A stretch of 44,739 nt of DNA from a virus. The position numbers and the translations under genes were made by a program. Shown here piece after piece: positions 40,516 to 44,739 of this stretch. Location: positions 1 to 44,739 of IMG/VR virus record IMGVR_UViG_3300036846_000566; one strand, 5' to 3'. Positions within the stretch are counted from its first letter, which is position 1, and every line of letters starts with the position of its first letter. The notes beneath the pieces are model-generated. The model did not search any database, was not told the DNA's origin, and saw nothing but the letters and a program-made list of their open reading frames with translations.

Positions 40516-40909
40516 GAACGCGCTGCGCAACGCGCGCTCCAGGCTCGGCAATCTCTATCAGCAGGCCGAAAAGGACGGCTGCAACCGCGCGGCGATCAAG
40601 AGCGCGCGACGCAAGATGGTGCGCGACACCGGCGCGGTGATCGTCGACGCCAAGGCCGAGGCCCAGGTGCTGCGCATCCTGCAGTCGCCCTTGCAGCTGC
40701 AATTCAACCTGTTCGGCGGCATCGTCGAGACCAAGCCCGTCAACCCCTATCTCGCGGGCCAGCAGGCCGGGCGCAATGCCGAGCCGATCGACAACAACCC
40801 GCACAAGCCGGGGACGGAAGACTTCGATCTGTGGCGCCAGGGCTGGCACTCGGGTCAAGAGGGCAATCGCCAGTCGTTGCGCGAGGGCGCGGCCGACTTC
40901 CAAGCGTAG
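40394..40909 (+). CDS. GIGHN-motif early protein
   Basis: A 171-residue protein. A basic N-terminus (MAKAKRKSARRKGNGIGHNG) carries the GIGHN motif, then comes a helical region (LAENALRNARSRLGNLYQQA) and a C-terminal half with FNLFGGIVETKPVNPYLAGQ and FDLWRQGWHSGQEGN. The latter resembles ribosome modulation factor-like (Rmf/CrpP) sequences, which end with G-x-x-A and W-x-G-W patterns. GGAGGG precedes the ATG. Function not established. Confidence 0.6.
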   Translation: MAKAKRKSARRKGNGIGHNGAPGGVPDEVYERWLPKIALAENALRNARSRLGNLYQQAEKDGCNRAAIKSARRKMVRDTGAVIVDAKAEAQVLRILQSPLQLQFNLFGGIVETKPVNPYLAGQQAGRNAEPIDNNPHKPGTEDFDLWRQGWHSGQEGNRQSLREGAADFQA

Positions 40910-40919
40910 GGAGGCGGCG

Positions 40920-41324
40920 ATGCCGCGCGATGATGCTGGCGCCGCGCGACGGCGGCGTGACGAACAAGAGCGCGAGCTGCATGCCGCGGTGGCGCAGCTG
41001 CTGCGCTGGATTCTGCGGCCGCCGACGTTCTGGACCACATTCCCGGCCGGCGGCGGCGGTCTGGAGCACGGCAGGATGATGGCGCGCCTCGGGCTGCGCG
41101 CGGGCTTCCCCGACATCATCGTGTTTCACCCGAGCCTGCTCGGCCATCACACGATCGTGGTCGGGCTGGAGCTCAAGACCGAGATCGGGCGCCAGTCGGG
41201 CGCGCAGCGCGATGTCGAGCGCGACTTCACCGCGACGGGCGCGATCTACGCGCTCTGTCGATCGATCGACGACGTCCAGGCCGTGTTGCGCTCGGCCGGC
41301 GTGCCCTTCCTCGGCACGCGATGA
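40920..41324 (+). CDS. VRR-NUC domain nuclease
   Basis: A 134-residue nuclease of the PD-(D/E)XK superfamily: GFPDIIVF with D65, then VVGLELKTEIG with E84 and K86, and QRDVERDFTATGAIYALCRS as the conserved C-terminal helix/strand. Stand-alone VRR-NUC proteins are common in phage replication modules and probably process branched DNA. AGGGAGG gives a strong ribosome-binding site. Confidence 0.9.
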   Translation: MPRDDAGAARRRRDEQERELHAAVAQLLRWILRPPTFWTTFPAGGGGLEHGRMMARLGLRAGFPDIIVFHPSLLGHHTIVVGLELKTEIGRQSGAQRDVERDFTATGAIYALCRSIDDVQAVLRSAGVPFLGTR

Positions 41325-41331
41325 TCGACCC

Positions 41332-41862
41332 ATGGGCATCGAGGTCGATCTTGAAGCTGAGTTCTGGCGTTCGATCGAGCGCGCACGGCTTGCGAGCGTG
41401 GCGCCCATGTTGGCGCGCCTGGAGCTGTCGCGACACATGCAATGGGGCCTCGCCAAGGTGGCGTGGTGGGGTGACGAGCGGCGCTACTGGGAGCCCGCGC
41501 CCGATGGGCGTTTCGCCATCGTCGCCCCCGTCGTCGAGGATTGCGAGCTGGTCGATCTCTGCGCGATCGAGCTGCCCGGTCAGCACACCGGCTTGCGTCT
41601 CGGGCTCGCGCGTCTCGCCTGGGGGCTTGGCCTCGACGCCGTCGAGAAGGCGCGCTTCGGCTGCTGCGATCTCGGGCTGTTGGAACGGCCGCTCGACTGG
41701 CTGACCGATCCTGTCGACACCTGTTGGCTCGCCGACTTGCGCCACGTCGCAATCGTCTTGGACGGGGTCGAGGAATTCAGCGTCAAGGGCCATAGCTTCG
41801 CCCAACGCGTGCGCTCCTTGCTGGCGCCCAGCGCCCGCGATCGTGTGCTGGTGGCGGAGTGA
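41332..41862 (+). CDS. Unknown early protein
   Basis: A 176-residue acidic protein (MGIEVDLEAEFWRSIERARL), with WWGDERRYWEPAPDGRFAIV and a Leu-rich C-terminal half. A frame starting at 41321 is rejected because its translation is Ser/Arg-rich noise. The stop overlaps the GTG of the helicase gene. Located between a nuclease and a replication ATPase, so a replication accessory role is possible. Confidence 0.6.
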   Translation: MGIEVDLEAEFWRSIERARLASVAPMLARLELSRHMQWGLAKVAWWGDERRYWEPAPDGRFAIVAPVVEDCELVDLCAIELPGQHTGLRLGLARLAWGLGLDAVEKARFGCCDLGLLERPLDWLTDPVDTCWLADLRHVAIVLDGVEEFSVKGHSFAQRVRSLLAPSARDRVLVAE

Positions 41863-43037
41863 AGAAGGGCATCCCTTTCGACGAGTCGACGCGCCGACGC
41901 GCCACGCGCGAGCGCAGCGATCGCACACCGCGCAGACCGACGCTCAACGGTCACGACCCATCACCACCGACATCGCTTTTCGATCTCTCGCACGCCGATG
42001 TCATGCGCTGGGAAAATGAGGAGTTGCCGCCCATGGAATTCACCGTCGCCGAGATCATCCCGCATCACACCGCCTGGCTGATCGGCGGCGACTCGGGCTC
42101 GGGCAAGTCGATCCTGATGCAGACGCTTTGCACCTGCATCGCAGCCGACCTGCCGTTCCTCGGCCGCGCCGTGCGCCACGGCCGCGCGGTCTACGTCACC
42201 GGCGAGGATCGCGACGACATCCTGCACGCGCGCCAGCTGCGCATCTTCAAGGCGCTCGGCATCTCGTTCGCCGAGGTCGGCAACAATCTCTTGGTGCGAT
42301 CGATGGCCGATCGCGAAATGTGGCTGTTCAACGAACACGGGCCGACGCCGCACGGCATGGGGTTGGTCGACGAAATCAAAAAGCTCGGCGGCCAGACATC
42401 GCTCGCCGTCATCGACTCGGCGTCGCTCACCTTCGACGGCGAAGAGATCAGACGCCGGCCGGTCGCCGACTTCATGCGCTATCTCAATCGCTCGGCCGTC
42501 GACATTGGCGGCTCGATCGGGCTGGTGGCACACACGTCGCGCTCAAGCCGCAGCGACGCGCGATCGATGGTCTCGGGCTCGACCGCCTGGGTGGCGCAGG
42601 CCCGCGCCGGCTTGCTCCTCGAGGCGCACGGCGACGATCAAGCGAAGCTCTCGCTGATCGCGCCCAATTACAGCCGGCGCATTGATCCCGTGCTGCTGAG
42701 CTGGAACGACGAGGGCGTGTTGCTGCCCAAGCCGCCGCGCTCGCAGCTCGACGTGATCCAAGAGCGCGCCGACGAGAACGTGGTGCTGAGCGAGATCACG
42801 TCGCGATGGGCCAAGGGCAGCCCGCTCGGGCAGCAGGGCAAGCGCGCTGTCGGCAAGGTGATGGCCGAGCTTGGCCGCATGAGCGTCGAGCGCGCAAAGG
42901 CGGCGGCGGAACGGCTTGAGACGGCCGGATTGATCGGGCCGGGGCGCATCCACAACGGCCCAAGTGGTTATCGTCCATTGCCACAAGATGTGGGTACACA
43001 CTTTGAAAAAGTGTCACCGGACATTTTGGAGAGCTAA
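41859..43037 (+). CDS. RepA-like replicative helicase / RecA-fold ATPase
   Basis: A 392-residue protein with a RecA-fold ATPase core of the AAA_25/RepA (RSF1010-like) type: Walker A GGDSGSGKS (76-84), VYVTGEDRDD (111-120), Walker B SLAVIDSAS (181-189), and the GLVAHTSRS sensor region near 222-230. Residues ~305-370 form a winged-helix end (VLSEITSRW, RMSVERAKAAAERLETAGLI). It probably drives phage DNA unwinding at the origin. GTG start overlaps the preceding stop. Repeats lie in its 3' end and just beyond. Confidence 0.85.
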   Translation: MKKGIPFDESTRRRATRERSDRTPRRPTLNGHDPSPPTSLFDLSHADVMRWENEELPPMEFTVAEIIPHHTAWLIGGDSGSGKSILMQTLCTCIAADLPFLGRAVRHGRAVYVTGEDRDDILHARQLRIFKALGISFAEVGNNLLVRSMADREMWLFNEHGPTPHGMGLVDEIKKLGGQTSLAVIDSASLTFDGEEIRRRPVADFMRYLNRSAVDIGGSIGLVAHTSRSSRSDARSMVSGSTAWVAQARAGLLLEAHGDDQAKLSLIAPNYSRRIDPVLLSWNDEGVLLPKPPRSQLDVIQERADENVVLSEITSRWAKGSPLGQQGKRAVGKVMAELGRMSVERAKAAAERLETAGLIGPGRIHNGPSGYRPLPQDVGTHFEKVSPDILES

Positions 43038-43160
43038 GCCGATGGAATTCCTCACCAAAGTCGTTGGTACACACTTTCCCCCATACCCCCTAGCGAGGCG
43101 TACCCCTCGCCCTCGCTGTCGCGAGGGATACACCCCTAGCCCTAGGGGCCGGCTGAGACT
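42993..43160. repeat. Repeat/hairpin cluster, possible replication origin
   Basis: GGTACACACTTT occurs at 42993-43004 and 43066-43077. ACACTTT-GAA-AAAGTGT (42998-43014) is a perfect inverted repeat. Beyond it (43084-43154) come nested stems such as GCGAGG/CCTCGC, CCCTCGC/GCGAGGG and CCCCTAG/CTAGGGG with repeated TACCCC words. The cluster lies at the end of the helicase gene and in the 142-base gap after it. Confidence 0.55.
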
Positions 43161-43179
43161 GGGTTTTGGGGTCCGACCA

Positions 43180-43458
43180 ATGACGATCGCCCGTGATCAG
43201 CTCGTCGAGTGGTGGCCGCTGGTGGACGTCACCCGACTGCGCATCCGTGAAGGCGATCTGGTGATCGTCCGCATCGCCGAAGGTCGACAGCTCACCGCCG
43301 CCCAGGTCGAGCGCATCGCCGACGCGCTGCATGACGCCTATCCGCTCTGCCCGGCCCTGGTGGTCGACAACGGCATCGACTTCGTCCTGCGCCGCGCCAT
43401 GCCCGACATGCGCGCCGAGGACCTCATCCAACCGAAACGCACCACGACGATGGAGTGA
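43180..43458 (+). CDS. Unknown small protein after the helicase
   Basis: A 92-residue protein (MTIARDQLVEWWPLVDVTRL) with alternating strands and helices (DLVIVRIAEGRQLTAAQVER, PALVVDNGIDFVLR). An in-frame ATG at 43042 would add 46 low-quality residues through the hairpin region and is not favoured. Function unknown. Confidence 0.65.
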   Translation: MTIARDQLVEWWPLVDVTRLRIREGDLVIVRIAEGRQLTAAQVERIADALHDAYPLCPALVVDNGIDFVLRRAMPDMRAEDLIQPKRTTTME

Positions 43459-43462
43459 CGCC

Positions 43463-43660
43463 ATGGACAACGAAGCGCTGTTGCAATTCTTCGCCTACGA
43501 ACACCTGCCCGAGCCGCTGCAGGGCATATCGGCGCCGTTCGGCAAGCTCGCCGGCTGGATCGTTCAGGAGTTGCCGCGTAACCCGGAGCGCACCGTGGCC
43601 TTGCGCAAGCTGTTGGAGGCCAAAGACTGCGCGGTGCGAGCGCGACTGTTCAAGGGTTGA
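43463..43660 (+). CDS. Conserved small phage protein
   Basis: A 65-residue protein with FFAYEHLPEPLQGISAPFGK and ERTVALRKLLEAKDCAVRAR. This 'YEHLP ... LLEAKD-AVRA' pattern recurs in small proteins of many phages, including actinobacteriophages, with no known function. Confidence 0.8.
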   Translation: MDNEALLQFFAYEHLPEPLQGISAPFGKLAGWIVQELPRNPERTVALRKLLEAKDCAVRARLFKG

Positions 43661-43664
43661 GCCG

Positions 43665-44195
43665 ATGGCGAACGCCAAAAAGCGGCGGGCTCGCAAAGCG
43701 CGCCGTGGTCGTGATCGGCGCATCAAGATTCCCAATCGTCGCGTGCCACGCGAGCCGATCTTGCCACGCTCGCGCTGGATGCTGATGACGCTCCTAGAAC
43801 GCGGGCCCGACCAGGGCGGCATCGACGCCGAGCAATTCGAGGCGGCGATCGAGATCGTCGAGGCGTTCGATGCCTTGACGCGCGACCTGGGCTTCGCCGG
43901 CAGTGGCGAGATCATCGTCGCCGGCAGTCGTCAGCCGTTGTGGCTGCAGAAGAACCTCACGGCGCGCGAGCTGCGCTTGGTGACGATCTACGTCGAGTGG
44001 GCGCCGGCCGTGCCGCGCTTCCTGCAGCTGCGCCCTTCGGTGATCGTCGAATGGGTGCAGGACGAGCGCGCGATGGACGAGGACGACATCGCAATCTTGC
44101 AGCGCGCCACCACGATGTGGGTGCTGACGCGCCTCGATCTTGAGCAGCCGAGCGACCGTGCGGTCGACGTCCCAGGGCTTGCGGCAACGGCTTGA
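43665..44195 (+). CDS. Unknown protein with basic N-terminus
   Basis: A 176-residue protein. The first 30 residues are strongly basic (MANAKKRRARKARRGRDRRI); the rest is helical and acidic (FEAAIEIVEAFDALTRDLGF, ARELRLVTIYVEW). The stop is followed closely by the HNH region. Position before HNH suggests a late regulator (Q-like) or packaging accessory, but no motif confirms it. Confidence 0.6.
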   Translation: MANAKKRRARKARRGRDRRIKIPNRRVPREPILPRSRWMLMTLLERGPDQGGIDAEQFEAAIEIVEAFDALTRDLGFAGSGEIIVAGSRQPLWLQKNLTARELRLVTIYVEWAPAVPRFLQLRPSVIVEWVQDERAMDEDDIAILQRATTMWVLTRLDLEQPSDRAVDVPGLAATA

Positions 44196-44249
44196 CAAGA
44201 TGCACAAATGGTTGGAACGCTAGACGACACATCAAACTGTGACTTGCGC

Positions 44250-44606
44250 ATGCCGCAGCGACCACCCGTGCACCGGCCACCTTGGGCCAAGAGTAAGGGG
44301 CAGATCGCGAGGGAACGTCAGCACGCGCGCGACGTTGAGCGCGGCTCAGCAGCACAGCGTGGCTATGATGCCAAGTGGCGAGCGCTGCGCGGCGCCTACA
44401 TCGCTCGACATCCCTTTTGCAGCGTCGCGGGCTGTGGTCGACCGACCGTAGACGTGGACCATCAGATTCGGATCAAGCTGCGCCCCGAGCTGCGCCTCAG
44501 CTGGAAGAACCTTCGCGCGTTCTGTCATGCGCACCATGCGGCGCACTCAGCACGAGAGCAGGCGCTCGAAGCGCGCGAGCTGCGTCGGGCGATCGCTCTG
44601 CGATAG
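44250..44606 (+). CDS. HNH endonuclease
   Basis: A 118-residue HNH nuclease: RGYDAKWRALRGAYIARHPF (38-56), zinc cysteines C57 and C62 (FCSVAGC), the HNH core VDVDHQI (D70, H71), N87 in SWKNLRAFC, and C92/H95 in FCHAHH. In HK97-type phages an HNH protein next to the terminase is needed for cos cleavage. ATG at 44250 (MPQRPPVHRPPW) fits the family; an ATG at 44208 would add 14 residues. No ribosome-binding site is evident for either. Confidence 0.92.
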   Translation: MPQRPPVHRPPWAKSKGQIARERQHARDVERGSAAQRGYDAKWRALRGAYIARHPFCSVAGCGRPTVDVDHQIRIKLRPELRLSWKNLRAFCHAHHAAHSAREQALEARELRRAIALR

Positions 44607-44739
44607 CCCCCAGGATTGCCATTAGGGGCTCACCAGCTCGACCCGCTACCCCAGCCCACCCTCGCGCGTCGGGCGTGCAGGGACGCTGCAAATCTGAGCT
44701 TGGGGGGCGGGTCCCGCACGGGGGGATGGGGTCCGAGAC
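44607..44739. other. Right-end non-coding region, possible cos/pac vicinity
   Basis: The 133 bases carry no gene. AGCCCC/GGGGCT (44605-44610 / 44625-44630) form a small hairpin. The end is unusually G-rich with GGGTCCCGC and GGGGTCC words. If the ends join, this becomes the spacer between HNH and the ParB-like gene, where a packaging site would be expected. Confidence 0.4.

Noticed and set aside
41321-41704. Frame starting ATGATCGACCCATGG
   Set aside because: Although it overlaps the preceding stop, its translation is Ser/Arg/Pro-rich noise; the frame starting at 41332 has normal composition.
1-44739. tRNA or rRNA genes
   Set aside because: No cloverleaf-like segment or ribosomal RNA signature was noticed on either strand, although a tRNA scan could not be run.

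Overview
The window reads as an essentially complete genome of a temperate siphophage (lambda/HK97-type) from a GC-rich host, most likely an alphaproteobacterium. Pointers to that host are the strong G/C third-position bias, a DUF3489 gene with a histone H1-like Lys/Ala tail, and 'GIGHN' peptide motifs that I associate with rhizobial phage-type proteins. No bacterial housekeeping gene, rRNA or tRNA was seen. An HNH nuclease gene ends the right side and the terminase genes lie near the left side, which is the usual HNH-TerS-TerL neighbourhood if the ends join. The sequence may therefore be a circularly permuted or cos-ended phage genome rather than a fragment of chromosome.

Layout. (1) 42-2006: a ParB-fold protein, an ABC-ATPase fused to a GNAT-like domain, and an oppositely oriented ASCH protein. 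This cassette sits directly before the terminase and is the best candidate here for an uncharacterised DNA-modification or anti-restriction system. (2) 2000-10640: P27-type small terminase, large terminase, HK97 prohead protease, major capsid, portal and connectors, with the portal placed after the capsid gene instead of before the protease. (3) 10653-25127: tail genes in lambda order (tail tube, chaperones G/GT made by -1 frameshifting on a C6G slippery site, tape measure, M, L, K, I, J). A 932-residue fibre-like gene is inserted between M and L, and C1q-like and LamG-like tip proteins follow J. (4) 25380-26059: lysis genes (holin-like membrane protein and M15 endolysin).

(5) 26399-27444: accessory region with an oppositely oriented H1-like/DUF3489 gene carrying its own terminator, a strong plus-strand terminator, and a one-mismatch match to the bacterial parS site inside the start of a small zinc-finger gene. 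(6) 27428-39159: long leftward operon(s) of tightly overlapping small genes, including DUF7694-like, YkgJ-like, DUF3846-like, HTH and two Lar-like zinc-ribbon proteins, a tyrosine integrase with its own promoter/operator, an AlpA-like excisionase, and a probable single-strand annealing protein with a PD-(D/E)XK-like partner. (7) 39473-40099: immunity region with a leftward XRE repressor facing a rightward Cro-like gene. (8) 40099-44606: rightward early operon with a VRR-NUC nuclease, a RepA-like hexameric helicase ATPase, a repeat-rich possible origin, small conserved genes and the HNH nuclease.

The regulatory logic looks lambda-like: a repressor at 39.9 kb separates leftward integration/recombination genes from rightward replication genes, which would continue through the joined ends into packaging, head, tail and lysis. 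All functional calls are from reading motifs and gene order; no database search was run.
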